Shown piece after piece: positions 54,685 through 64,000 of a stretch of 64,000 nucleotides of DNA. The stretch is from Acanthamoeba castellanii str. Neff. Lineage: Eukaryota; Discosea; Longamoebia; Acanthamoebidae. A program made the translations under genes and the position numbers. Position 1 is the first letter of the stretch. Every line of letters begins with the position of its first letter. The stretch spans positions 173,735-237,734 of the forward strand of contig NW_004457260.1 in NCBI RefSeq assembly GCF_000313135.1. The letters are read 5' to 3'. Under the pieces are notes generated by a model, which saw nothing but the letters and a program-made list of their open reading frames with translations, was not told the DNA's origin and made no database searches.

Positions 54685-56656
54685 ATGAAGCAGCACGGCT
54701 CTACGGACATCTGCGCAACAGAACTGAACGTGGACGCAGCGGATCGCCTCCTCGCTCTTCCCTGCGCTCCCACCGGTATGAGTCCACACTAGCAAGTTGC
54801 AACTCTATTCCCCTGTTTAGTAACCACAACGCTCACACCAGACGCCGCTGGAGCACGCATGCCGGGCCTGGACGTGATCGAGGCCATGGTCGACCACACC
54901 CTCCGCACTCGCTTCGTACGTGCCCCCCCCCCTGTCGCTTCGTTCTTTTTCGTTCTTTTTTATAATTCACATTCATTTTTGATCAATTCTGGCGTGCGTA
55001 GCGTGGAGTGCTGGAAACGTACATGACCGATGCCCTGCGGCGCATGGAGGAGTCCTTCGAGCGGCGACTTGCGGAGATGGAGAGCACCATCTCTCGCCTG
55101 AGCGTGCAGCAGGCGTGTCTCGTGCACTCCCTGCCGCTCGCCCTTCAACCCCAACCTCAACACGCAGCACTGCCTCCGCCTCGTTCGCTCAAGCTTCGAG
55201 CCCACCAAGAGCAGCAGCCGATCGACCGCACCACCAGCGAAGCACATGATGACAGCGACGACGACGATGAGGCTGCAGCTCCTCGTCCTGCAGAGAGCGA
55301 GCCGGCACAGGAGGAGGAAACCGCGTTCTCAACGGCCTTTGAAGAGAAGGACTGTGCGCAAGGCTCGCCGCCGACGGCTATCCCGGTGACGGTGTCCGAC
55401 AAGCTGGTTCTGAACGTGGGCGGTCGCGTGTTTCACACACTTCGGTACCAGCCCACTGTGTGCGCACGCACGTGCCACAGGTCCAGTTTTAACCCACTTT
55501 TAATCGCGATGAACCAATGCAGGAGCACGCTGGCCATGTACCCGGATACGATGCTGGGCGCCATGTTCAGCTCACGCAACGAGGGCATGGTCCCGCGCAC
55601 TCACGAATACTTCTTCGACCGCAACGGGGACCTGTTCGCTTCCATCCTCGACTTCTATCGCACCGGGTACGTGTTCGTATGTGCGTGTGTGCGTGCGGTC
55701 TTGCGTGTGCATGTGCGTGTGCGTGTGCGGCCGTGCGTGTGCGTGTGCGTGTTTGTGTGTTGTGTGTTGGGTGTTGGGTTCTAATACAGCATACAATGCA
55801 GAGAACTGGTGAGACCGGTGGGTGTGGCTGAGGAGGCGTGGCTGACCGAACTGGACTACTGGAACATTCCCCTGCCCGAGGAGCCCGAACCGATCGAGTC
55901 TGTGGATGCGGCTGAGGCCGCCGCACGCGAGGCCGCCCGCAAGGTTGCTGCCACACAGGCCGAAACGAACCTCACCAATCGATTGGCCATGGTGGCCAGG
56001 AACCGCCCACTCTTCCTCGAACGAACGTTCAACCGTCTTGTGACCGAACTCTCCAGCGTGCTACTTGGTACGCACGCACACACACCGCACGCACGCACGC
56101 ACGCAGGAACGGGCGAACTCATGTTCATGTGCCCCGCACAGAGTGGGGCATGGCCTGTTTTGAGGTCAGAGGGCGCACAACGATCGCGCGCAAGAACGTG
56201 ATGTTCATCACGAACAACTGCGCCAAGTCCGTCTTGCCCGCCCGCCTCGCATTCCCGGGCTCCGAAAAGGTAAGCGCACTCACAAATTGTGAGCTCGGCC
56301 AACGACGGCTTGATGACCCACTAACATGTTGTTTCTGACCAGGGCTTGACGATGCAAGAGATGGAGCAACGAGGCGTCAAGGTGTTCCGCAACAATGGTA
56401 CGCTGCCACAGCTCAAGTTCGGCGTTATGTGGGTTTTTTTAACTCCGATACGAACATTGGAACAGACATGATGGGCAACTTGATCAAGATGCAGACTGCC
56501 GAGCGAGCCTACGTGTTAGGACTGCTGGCTGAGAGACTGTGGCGCGAACGCGGGATCGATGTCACCTTCGACGACTTCCGCGTCAGCGTCTCCCGTGGAC
56601 TCAGCGCCGCGGTGAACGTCTCCGGTTCAGTCGAGTGGCCCACAACAGCACCCTGA
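54685..56656 (+). CDS. KCTD-like protein with BTB/T1 tetramerisation domain
   Basis: About nine exons from ATG 54685 (MKQHGSTDICATELNVDAAD). A coiled-coil segment (DALRRMEESFERRLAEMEST) and an acidic linker precede the T1-type BTB: DKLVLNVGGRVFHTLR, STLAMYPDTMLGAMFSSRNE, THEYFFDRNGDLFASILDFY and RTG|ELVRP with WLTELDYWNIPLPE. This is the potassium-channel tetramerisation fold; no channel segments follow, so it is KCTD-like and soluble. The C-terminal ~230 residues (NRPLFLERTFNRLVTELSSV, ARKNVMFITNNCAKSVLPAR, IDVTFDDFRVSVSRGLSAAV) form an unrecognised domain. KCTD proteins are often CUL3 adaptors; the role here is inferred. Stop TGA at 56,654-56,656. Confidence 0.82.
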
Positions 56657-56745
56657 GCCCACCAACTCAATGTACATAACATAACCAAATTTAAGGCTTT
56701 CGCACTCCCCGTTGATACCAGCCCTCAGAGAATTGAGGAATGTGA

Positions 56746-56818
56746 GCCGACGTAGCTCAGTCGGTAGAGCGCCAGGCTTTTAACCTGGTGGCCGTGGGTT
56801 CGAGCCCCACCGTCGGCG
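56746..56818 (+). tRNA. tRNA-Lys (TTT)
   Basis: Acceptor GCCGACG (56746-56752) pairs with CGTCGGC (56811-56817); discriminator G. D arm TAGCTCAGTCGGTAGAGC, anticodon stem CCAGG/CCTGG with loop CTTTTAA (anticodon TTT), and T loop GGTTCGAGCCC. No intron. Confidence 0.96.
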
Positions 56819-56920
56819 ATTATATTTTAGGCACCCTCAGCTTTGTTTGACGAGGGCCGGCTTGCTCTCTGTCTTCCCAGCTGCTGGCCCATTTCTTTTT
56901 GTTGTGATCTTGTAGGCGAC

Positions 56921-59060
56921 ATGGCGTTCTTTCGCGAGCTGTTGTTGTCGTTGGTGGAAGATGAACCACAGCTGCAGAGGAGATTCCTGGATGTGACGGC
57001 GAACGGAAGTGGTGGCGAGGACGGTGTGGAGATTGCCACGCTCCCGTTCTTGCTGCACATCTTGTCGGTGGACGAGAAGCGGGAGAGATTGATGGCGGCC
57101 CGGGTCGCCACCGCAATCCGGCAAGATGAAGACGGTGGTGACGACGGCGAAGCGCAGGGCGATTCCATTCTGCACTACGCCGCGAGACGTGGCTACACAT
57201 TCTGGTGCGATGCCCTTCTGCGGCGCGACGCCCTCCTCGACGAACCCAACTCTGCCCAAGCCTTCCCTCCTCTCTTCGTACGTCCATTAATATTATTATT
57301 ATTTTGCTTTAATTTATTTATATTTGCTTATTCTATTTAATTATTTATTTGTTTTTTGTCAGTGCGCAATTCAGGCGGGGGACTTGAGGTGCGTGCGGTG
57401 CCTGGTGCAGTACGGCGCGGCCCTGACCGTGGGCTCTCTGCACGCCGTGGATGTGGCCCGCGACTTCAGCCGCGCCGAGATCGTGGACTACCTCGAGACC
57501 TACCTCGTACGCAACCCCATCCACCCTCAAGCAGTCATTCACACATCGATGATCACACGAACACACAACACAACACAACACAACACAACACAACACAACA
57601 CAACACAACACAACACAACACAACACAACACAACACACAGGCCACGTCGGGCGTGAAGCCCGGACAGAGCCAGGCGCTCGTCACGATCCCGGGTGCGGCG
57701 GACGGTCCGGCCACTGCGCCGGGCCACAAGCGAGTGCTGACGATCGGCATTTGCGGGGCCACCTCCTCCGGCAAGAGCACCCTCGTACACTCTCCCTCCC
57801 CACCGCTCCAACCAAACTCGGCTCGGGCCTTGATCCGACCCGACTTGACCCGGCCCGCAATTCACTCGCAATCACGTGGGCATAGGTGAAGCGGCTAGTC
57901 AAGCACTTCAACATCGCCTCGTACGTGCGCTTCGACAACTTCTGGAAGGTGCGAGCCTCGTACCCACCTTTCCACGCCGCGCCGCGCCGCACCACACATC
58001 AGTTCAGCTCTGGTCTGGGGTCGTACTGGGCTTACAATTCCTTGCTTGTTACGCGGCGGTGGTCGGCGATGACCCCACCAGAGCTACAACGAGTTGCCCC
58101 GGGAACAGGGCTACGTGCACGGCGAGTGCCCCGAGGTACCGCTGCTGCGAGATGAGCTGCAATATTGGTTATTGGTTCGCGACTGACCTCTTGTCAACCA
58201 TCGCGCACCAGGCACTTCGCATGGACGAGTTCGTGGCCTACCTTCGTGCGGCGCAGCACCGGAGCGAGGAGGACTGGACCGAGACCAGCGAACCGTTCAT
58301 CTTCGTCGACGGGTGCGATAGCACGCTTCCCTTCAGATACTCTCACTGTGGCTGGGCACCTTTGATTGCTAACTAGCGCGCCACCACTGCGCAACCGTAC
58401 TTGCAGGTTCCTATTGTTCTGCGACGTGAAATACTTGCCGTTGTACGACATCAAGATCTTCATCAACGTCTCAAAAGAGAAGTGCAAAGAACGGCGGTTT
58501 GGGTGCGGGTCGCTTCCTTGTGTGCCGTGTGTCGCGTGGCGCGTGTGCCTTGTCATTTGGTGTTGCATGTTGCGTGTGCGTGTGCGTGTGCGTGTGCGTG
58601 TGCGTACGTAGTAACCGCGGCGGGTGAGCAGACGCGACCCAGGCACATCAGAGGACTACTTTGAGCGGATCATTTGGCCCTCCTACTGCCAGTGGAACAG
58701 CCACCCGCTGGGGGTCTACGAGCAACGACGGCTGGCCTCGGACCACGGCGCCGGCATTGCACCCAAAGAGCAACACGCGGTGGAGCACGACGGCATTCTG
58801 TTCATCAACGGCGAAGCCGACGTGGACGAGGTGTTCCGGAGCGCCCTCGACCACATCAACTCCCGAAGGCAGGCCCATCTCACATCATCAACTTGAGCGA
58901 CCGCACGACACGCAAGCAACACGCACAACCTTGTTGGCGCCAAGCTTGACTTCCGTTTTGCAGCTCTTTTTTTTTGTTCTTTTTCCGCGCGAAAGGCAGT
59001 CTGGCGAGGAGCAACGATGGATGGAGATGGACGACTTTCGCGGTACGTGCCCCGTCTCTG
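56921..59060 (+). CDS. Ankyrin-repeat / nicotinamide riboside kinase-like fusion
   Basis: Exons 56921-57277, 57363-57506, 57641-57784, 57886-57948, then pieces to ~59,043. The N-terminus is ankyrin-like (DSILHYAARRGYTFWCDALL, AIQAGDLRCVRCLVQYGAAL). The second half is an NRK/uridine-kinase fold: P-loop ICGATSSGKSTLVKRL (GxxxxGKS), YVRFDNFWK, PFIFVDGFLLF, DIKIFINVSKEKCKERR and RDPGTSEDYFERIIWPSYCQ, matching NRK1, which phosphorylates nicotinamide riboside to NMN in NAD+ salvage. The Asp in FDNFWK fits the NRK DDF catalytic region. The ending is unsure: after HINSRR the best donor is AAG|GCAGG (GC, 58,869), leading to QSGEEQRWMEMDDFR. It may then stop soon after 59,043 or continue into the next frame. 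ATG 56921 follows a CTTGTAG, perhaps a 5'-UTR acceptor. Confidence 0.82.
57562..57637 (+). repeat. CAACA pentanucleotide microsatellite
   Basis: About fifteen uninterrupted five-base units (ACACA/CAACA register) filling most of the intron between the ankyrin part and the kinase part of the fusion gene. The acceptor CACACAG lies directly at its end. Confidence 0.9.
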
Positions 59061-59172
59061 ATCCTGCTTTCAACCTCCCAAGAACAAGTAACAGGCGGTA
59101 CAACTCAATCAAGCTATGTTAACAATTCATCTTTGCCCCCCCCCCACTACTCGAATTTGCAGCAAGCGAAAG

Positions 59173-59571
59173 ATGATGGACCTGGACGAAGAGGAGGCGA
59201 AGGACAATGTGGACGGACCAGTCCGCAAGCGCTGCCATGACGAAACACAACCCGGCGAGGGCCAGAATCCATCGTTGCGTTCGCGGCGGCGACCTCTCTA
59301 CGCCGATCTATCGCTCACACGATCGTTCGAGATGCAACGATCCCTTCCTCAGCCAGGACAGCTGAACCAGGGGCAGAACATCTCCGCTCCCCCACCTACT
59401 CCTCCTCATCATCAGCCACCACCGGCGCCTCCAGCCAGCAGCACCCAGCCAGCATCAGTTGGGCAGCTGGGATCGAGCAGCGATGGGCTGGTGAATGAAA
59501 CGTATCTGAACACGAACAACGCACTGCGCCAACTTCACGAGGAACGGCTACGCCGGAGCGCAAGAGGATGA
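59173..59571 (+). CDS. Pro/Gln-rich small protein or last exon of the fusion gene
   Basis: An open frame beginning MMDLDEEEAKDNVDGPVRKR, with SLTRSFEMQRSLPQPGQLNQ, a PPPTPPHHQPPPAPPAS tract and a helical end (NNALRQLHEERLRRSARG). A TTGCAG acceptor lies just before it, so it may be a 3' exon of the ankyrin-NRK gene, but I could not join it in phase with the upstream exon. A stand-alone protein of ~132 residues is the alternative. No family recognised. Confidence 0.4.
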   Translation: MMDLDEEEAKDNVDGPVRKRCHDETQPGEGQNPSLRSRRRPLYADLSLTRSFEMQRSLPQPGQLNQGQNISAPPPTPPHHQPPPAPPASSTQPASVGQLGSSSDGLVNETYLNTNNALRQLHEERLRRSARG

Positions 59572-59711
59572 AGGAGATGAGGCCGATGAGATCGAAGCCA
59601 TTTGTACAAATCAAATTGTAAATATTTCATTTGCATTTTCTTTCGAATTTGTAGCAAGAAAACAAGAGAAACAGCGATAGTGGCACTTGCTTCTCGATAA
59701 GGAAGAACAAG

Positions 59712-61378
59712 ATGGACCTGGCGCAGCAGTTTGGCTCGGTCAAGCTCAAGAAGGCCGCTGGTGGCACCCACGACCGCAGCGCACCCGTCGTCGCCGGTGA
59801 GTGTTTCCCCCCTGCTGTTCAACAGCCCACAAACAAGCTAAAACGTGCCTGTACGCGGGAGAACAGGGTACGGCGAGGCGTCATCGGTGGAGAAGTGCAA
59901 GGACGAGGTCCACGCCGTCAACATCGAAAACTGGTACTCTCTGTTGAAGGTTCGTTTCGCATACCAACGCGTTTGATTGCTACCTGCTGGCGCACGCTAA
60001 CATTCACACATTCAGGAGCACACGTTCGCAACCGAGTTCCTGGACCTCTCCATGGACGAAGCCCGGGTAAACACACCGCACACACCGCACACACCGCACA
60101 CGCTTGCGTTAGGGTGAGAAGAGCGCACCGTCTCACATAGTTGGTGGCATCGGGCACCAGGCGCTGGTGCGCGAGTTCGACCGCCAGCGGGGGAAGCAGG
60201 GCCAACAACAACAACAACAACAACACGACCAGCACACGCAGAGCGATGCGCTCGCGCTGGCCGACCTCGAGCGCAAGATCGATGGCCTCATGGGCGCATT
60301 CGCGCGCGACGGCGGCGCCTTCGTGCGGCTGTCCACGCGCAGCCCCAAGGACGCCGTCATCAGCGGAGGGCGCTTGCTTCACGAGTGGCAGGTACCCTCG
60401 CTCACGACACATGACCGCACACGCGCAACCAACGCTAACGACACGACACACGCACACACGCGTGTGGCAGGTGGAGCTGGCGAGACAGGGACCGGAGGCG
60501 GAGAGGGACGAGAACGCGAGGCTGGTGGCGCTCATCAAGGCGTCGACGGCGGCGCTCAAAGTGCGGTCGGGGCGCGAGGCGCTGGCGCTGGTCAAGGCCA
60601 GCGAGCGGAGCAACGAGGACCTCCTGCTGGCGCTCGAGTTCCCGCACCAGTGGGACATGAAGATCATCATCCGCCAATGGGTGCGTGTGTCGTGTTGTGT
60701 CGTGTGTGTCGTGTGTCGTGTTGTGTCGTGTGTCGTGTGTCGTGTGTCGTGTGTCGTGTGTCGTTGACAGTGTGCTTGTGGGGTGGCGGGGCAGGTGGAG
60801 ATGCATCCGGCGATGGAGTTCCGGGGCTTTGTGTGTGGCAAGAAGCTCACCGCCCTCTCCCAGTACTTCCACATGGCCTTCTTTCCCGCCCTCGCCGCCC
60901 ACAAGGTACCCCCGCCCCGTCCTGCGCGTGTGACCTTGTCGTGTCGTGTGTGTCGTGTGTGTCGTGTGTGTCGTGTGTGTCGTGTCATGCGCAAGACCTG
61001 AAGGCAAATACCATCATCGTGCAGGACGAGATCGCCCGGCGCATTCAGGCGTTCTTCGCCCGGCACATTGCCGACCTGATCCCGCTCGACAACTACGTCA
61101 TCGACTTTGGCATCGCCTCGGCTGACGACAAAGAGGCAGTGACTGCGCTCGTTGCCGAAGGCGGCGGCAATGATCACGATCTCGGCCTGCTGGTGATTGA
61201 GCTCAACCCGTTCGGCGCGGGGGCCGACCCGGGCCTGTTCGGTTGGCGGCAGGACCGAGCGGTGCTCGAGGGCGACGCGCCCTTCGAGTTCCGCGTGCGC
61301 GAGGCCCCGTTCGACGTCAAGCCCTTCGTCATCTGCCAGTGGCGCGAGCTCATCGCCGTCCCTGCGCCGCAGGAATGA
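59712..61378 (+). CDS. D123/CDC123-like ATP-grasp protein (copy 1, intact)
   Basis: Seven exons (59712-59796, 59867-59949, 60016-60066, 60161-60391, 60471-60680, 60795-60905, 61025-61378) join in phase to 374 residues. Family landmarks: VHAVNIENWYSLLK, GAFVRLSTRSPKDAVIS, LEFPHQWDMKIIIRQW, PAMEFRGFVCGKKLTALSQY, EIARRIQAFFARHI, NYVIDFGIAS and LLVIELNPFGAGADPGLFGW. The ELNPFG acidic/Asn motif and RGFV arginine fit the CDC123 ATP-grasp site. CDC123 helps assemble translation factor eIF2 (alpha-gamma) in fungi and animals; this homologue is divergent and may act elsewhere. A CAA run gives a polyglutamine stretch after KQG. A second, inverted copy lies at 63,003-64,000. Confidence 0.85.
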
Positions 61379-61467
61379 AGGAATGTAAAAAAAAATGTGG
61401 CGTTCGTATTTTTTTTTTACATTTTTGTGGTACATTTTATTTTATTTTTTATCTTATTGTCGTTTGG

Positions 61468-62958
61468 ATGGAGGCGCCTGTAGATGGTGAACAGTTGTGG
61501 GGCTACTCCATAACTTTCCTCTCCACCACTGGACTCACACCAGTACCTCCTCTAACCTTATTTTATTTTATTCTTTAAAATAATAAATATTGCTGGGGGC
61601 ACAAGGGGGAGGTGGAGGTGCGGTTCGGGGAGGAGTTCAATGGGCAGCCGCTGCCGGCCGAGCACCACCAGGCCATGGAGGCCCTGTGGTCCGCCAAGAC
61701 GGCCCTCAACCCACTCCTCTTCAACGGCCTCAAGGTCCACACTCTGAGTGTCCGCTACTCGCGCGTGTGCGGCACACACACACAACTGACGTCACCGAGG
61801 CCGCAACAGTTCCGCTGTGCCGCGCACGGGCCAACAGGGACGACCGCTGATGATGCTCGTCCTCGCCTGCGCTTCGACATTGGTACGCGCGGCGTGTGCG
61901 TGTGTGCGGTCGTGCATGTGCGTGTGCGGCGTGTGCGGTGGTGCGTGTGCGGCGTGAGGGGACAACTAACGATCGATTGCACGCGCGGTGGCAGGGCTTA
62001 CCGACTACAAGCGCTACTTGGCCACCAACGCGGCCGGCACGGCGCGCATCGCCGAACTGACTGCCGCGGCCGTTGAGGCCGGACACGAGCCCCACGCCTT
62101 CCTCGCCAATCCCATCGGTCCGTGTGCTCCGCCATGCCGCGTGTCGTGTGCGTGTGCGGCGCGTGTCGTGTCGTGTCGTGCTAAATCGTGCGGGTGGCAT
62201 GACCAGGCGTCGACGTAATCTGTCGTACTTCCGACGGCTTCCTCATCTTTCTCAAGCGCTCGGCCCAGGTCTTTGAGGTGTGCTTGTGTGTGCTTGTGCG
62301 TGTGCGTGTGCGTGTGCGTGTGCGTGTGCGTGTGCGGCCCCTTTCTCCTCTCCACATCCGCCCAGGCCGCCCATCTCACACAACACGACCAACGACGCAG
62401 GCGACTGGCATGTGGGCATCGGTGGGCGGCCACCCAGAGCCCCACATGCTGCTCCACGCCGTACGGGGCTCGGCCGGCGCTGCTGCCATCAACGAGCACC
62501 CGACCGCCCGCGAAGTGTTCGACGCTGTCGATGGCGGCGACCGCGGCGGGGCGCTGGTGGTGCGGGAGCTGTTCGACGCGGCGCTGCGCGAGGTGGAGGA
62601 GGAGCTGGGCCTCGGGGCCGACGTCATGCTGACGTCAGCGACGCGGCTGCTGGGCACCTTCGGCGCGGCGTGGGTCGAGGGCAAGGTCGACGTCGTGTTC
62701 GCGGCCGAGACGCGGCTCACGATGGCCCAGGTGGGCGCCGTCTACGCCGAGGGGCGCCACCAGGACGCCTTCGAGCACACCGCACTGGACGGGCTCACCG
62801 AGGCCCAGGTGCGCGCCTGGCTCGACCAAGTCGACGCCGACAAGGCCGCCGCACACGCGCACACCACCGCACACGCTGAGTCGGTGAAGCGCAACATATC
62901 GCCCTACACCCGCGCCGCGCTCGATGTCTACTTGCGTGCATCTAAAACCGAAGCCTAG
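61468..62958 (+). CDS. NUDT22: NUDT22-like Nudix hydrolase
   Basis: Six exons (61468-61542, 61606-61734, 61810-61882, 61995-62117, 62207-62277, 62401-62958), all in phase, 342 residues. Landmarks shared with animal NUDT22: EALWSAKTALNPLLFNGLKF, GLTDYKRYLATN, HAFLANPIGVDVI, DGFLIFLKRSAQVFEATGMW, VGGHPEPH, ALVVRELFDAALREVEEELG. NUDT22 hydrolyses UDP-glucose and UDP-galactose to sugar-1-phosphate and UMP. The Nudix helix (REVEEELGL) keeps its glutamates, but the first Glu is one residue nearer than in the canonical box, as in the NUDT22 subfamily. The acceptor before ATGMWASV was chosen among several because it restores the GGHPEP context. It lies between the two inverted D123-like copies. Confidence 0.9.
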
Positions 62959-63002
62959 ACCAAGTGTCGTGTCGTGTCGTGTCGATTACGGCGGGACGGC
63001 GA

Positions 63003-64000
63003 TTAGCGACCACGCGCCGGTCGCGCCGCCAGTCGAACAGGCCCGCAGCCGACGTAGTCGTTGAACGGGTTGAGCTCGATCACCAGCACTTCGCCGCCGC
63101 CGCCGTCGGCAACGATGTCGTCAGTCGCCGAGGCGATGCCAAAGTCGATGACGTAGTTGTCGAGCGGGATCAGGTCGACGATGCGCTCGGCGAAGAACGC
63201 CTGAATGCGCCGGGCGATCTCGTCCTGCACGATGACCACGATGAGTGCACCACCGCACACACCACCGCACACGACCAATGACACACACCGCACACACGAC
63301 CGCACACGACACGACCAACGACAAGACACGACACGCACGGAAGGGAGTGGGAGGTACCTTGTGGGCGGCGAGGGCGGGGAAGTGGACGATGTGGAAGTAC
63401 TGGGAGAGGGCGGTGAGCTTCTTGCCGCACACAAAGCCCCGGAACTCCATCGCCGGATGCATCTCCACCTGCCCCGCCACCCCACAAACACACTGTCAAC
63501 GACACACGACACACGACACACGACGCACGACACAACACGACACGACACGACACGGCACGGCACAACACGACACACGCACCCATTGGCGGGTGATGATCTT
63601 CATGTCCCATTGGTGCGGGAACTCGAGCGCCAGCAGGAGGTCCTCGTTGCTCCGCTCGCTGGCCTTGGCCAGCGCCAGCGCCTCGCGTCCCGACCGCACT
63701 TTGAGCGCCGCCGTCGACGCCTTGATGAGCGCCACCAGCCTCGCGTTCTCGTCCCTCTCCGCCTCTGGTCCCTGTCTCGCCAGCTCTGCCTGCCACACGC
63801 GTGTCATGAGCCGTGCGTGTCGTGTCGTATCGTGTCGTGTCGTGTGTCATGAGACACGCGAGCGGGTACCTGCCACTCGTGGAGGGTGCGCTCGCTGCTG
63901 ATGACGGCGTCCTTGGGGCTGCGCGTGGACAGCCGCACGAAGGCGCCGCCGTCGCGCGCGAATGCGCCCATGAGGCCATCGATCTTGCGCTCGAGGTCGG
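63003..64000 (-). pseudogene. Inverted second copy of the D123/CDC123-like gene (partial, C-terminus damaged)
   Basis: Minus-strand exons 64000-63870 (runs off the window), 63789-63580, 63468-63358 and 63224-63003 match exons 4-7 of the copy at 59,712-61,378 almost base for base. Examples are RSGREALALAKASERSNEDL and PAMEFRGFVCGKKLTALSQY. Introns sit at the same places but differ in sequence. The end is broken: after LVIELNPFNDYVGC the frame shifts (GPVRLAARP in frame; the family-like GLFDWRRDR is one base out) and a stop comes at 63,003-63,005. The last ~35 family residues are absent. It may still be expressed with a shortened tail; whether the 5' half is intact cannot be seen. Confidence 0.8.

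Overview
The window looks like nuclear DNA of an amoebozoan protist, most probably Acanthamoeba. This is an inference from style: GC-rich exons, many 60-120 bp introns full of CA/TG and CGACA microsatellites, very short intergenic gaps, and a Roco (LRRK-type) kinase beside F-box/WD40, BTB and DENN proteins. All protein genes except one are split by introns. I rebuilt them exon by exon from reading frame and splice sites; coordinates given for a multi-exon gene are its full span, and exons are listed where resolved. One 561-base run of N (47,938-48,498) sits inside the proton-pump gene.

Layout: 1-281 tail of an upstream gene; ~406-480 a tRNA-like element; 765-7,896 Roco kinase (+); 8,107-8,178 tRNA-Cys; 8,243-8,880 two-module YccF membrane protein (-); 9,157-10,174 hypothetical (+); 10,200-12,480 a strongly CpG-depleted block holding one small secreted Cys-rich gene (-); 13,514-15,350 a relic island with broken CCT-eta chaperonin pieces and a 5'-less, frameshifted IRE1/RNase L-like kinase; 15,583-16,745 an AAC(3)-type acetyltransferase (-); 16,835-19,730 F-box/WD40 (-); 19,895-20,865 TAF9 (+); 21,321-23,418 BtaA-like betaine-lipid enzyme (+); 23,641-25,130 secreted protein (+); 25,327-25,408 tRNA-Ser(-); 26,048-32,735 DENN-domain protein (+); 33,068-35,724 BTB-BACK-SPRY (+); 36,165-37,253 RING (-); 37,944-39,878 taspase-1 (+); ~40,175-41,412 DUF218/YdcF (+); 41,593-45,612 unrecognised helical protein (+); 45,732-47,056 PAH-only SIN3-like protein (+); 47,740-51,893 P-type H+-ATPase (+); 52,049-52,501 LYR-motif protein (-); 52,770-54,203 unrecognised nuclear protein (-); 54,685-56,656 KCTD-like BTB/T1 (+); 56,746-56,818 tRNA-Lys; 56,921-~59,060 ankyrin-nicotinamide riboside kinase fusion (+); 59,712-61,378 D123/CDC123-like (+); 61,468-62,958 NUDT22-like Nudix (+); 63,003-64,000 an inverted, damaged second copy of the D123-like gene (-).

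The genes are ordinary housekeeping and signalling loci rather than one pathway. The most unusual parts are the CpG-depleted/relic island at 10.2-15.4 kb beside a bacterial-type AAC(3) gene, the inverted D123 duplication flanking NUDT22, the Roco protein with a degenerate GTPase site, and a window-wide preference for GTAC (with GCACG variants) at 5' splice sites.
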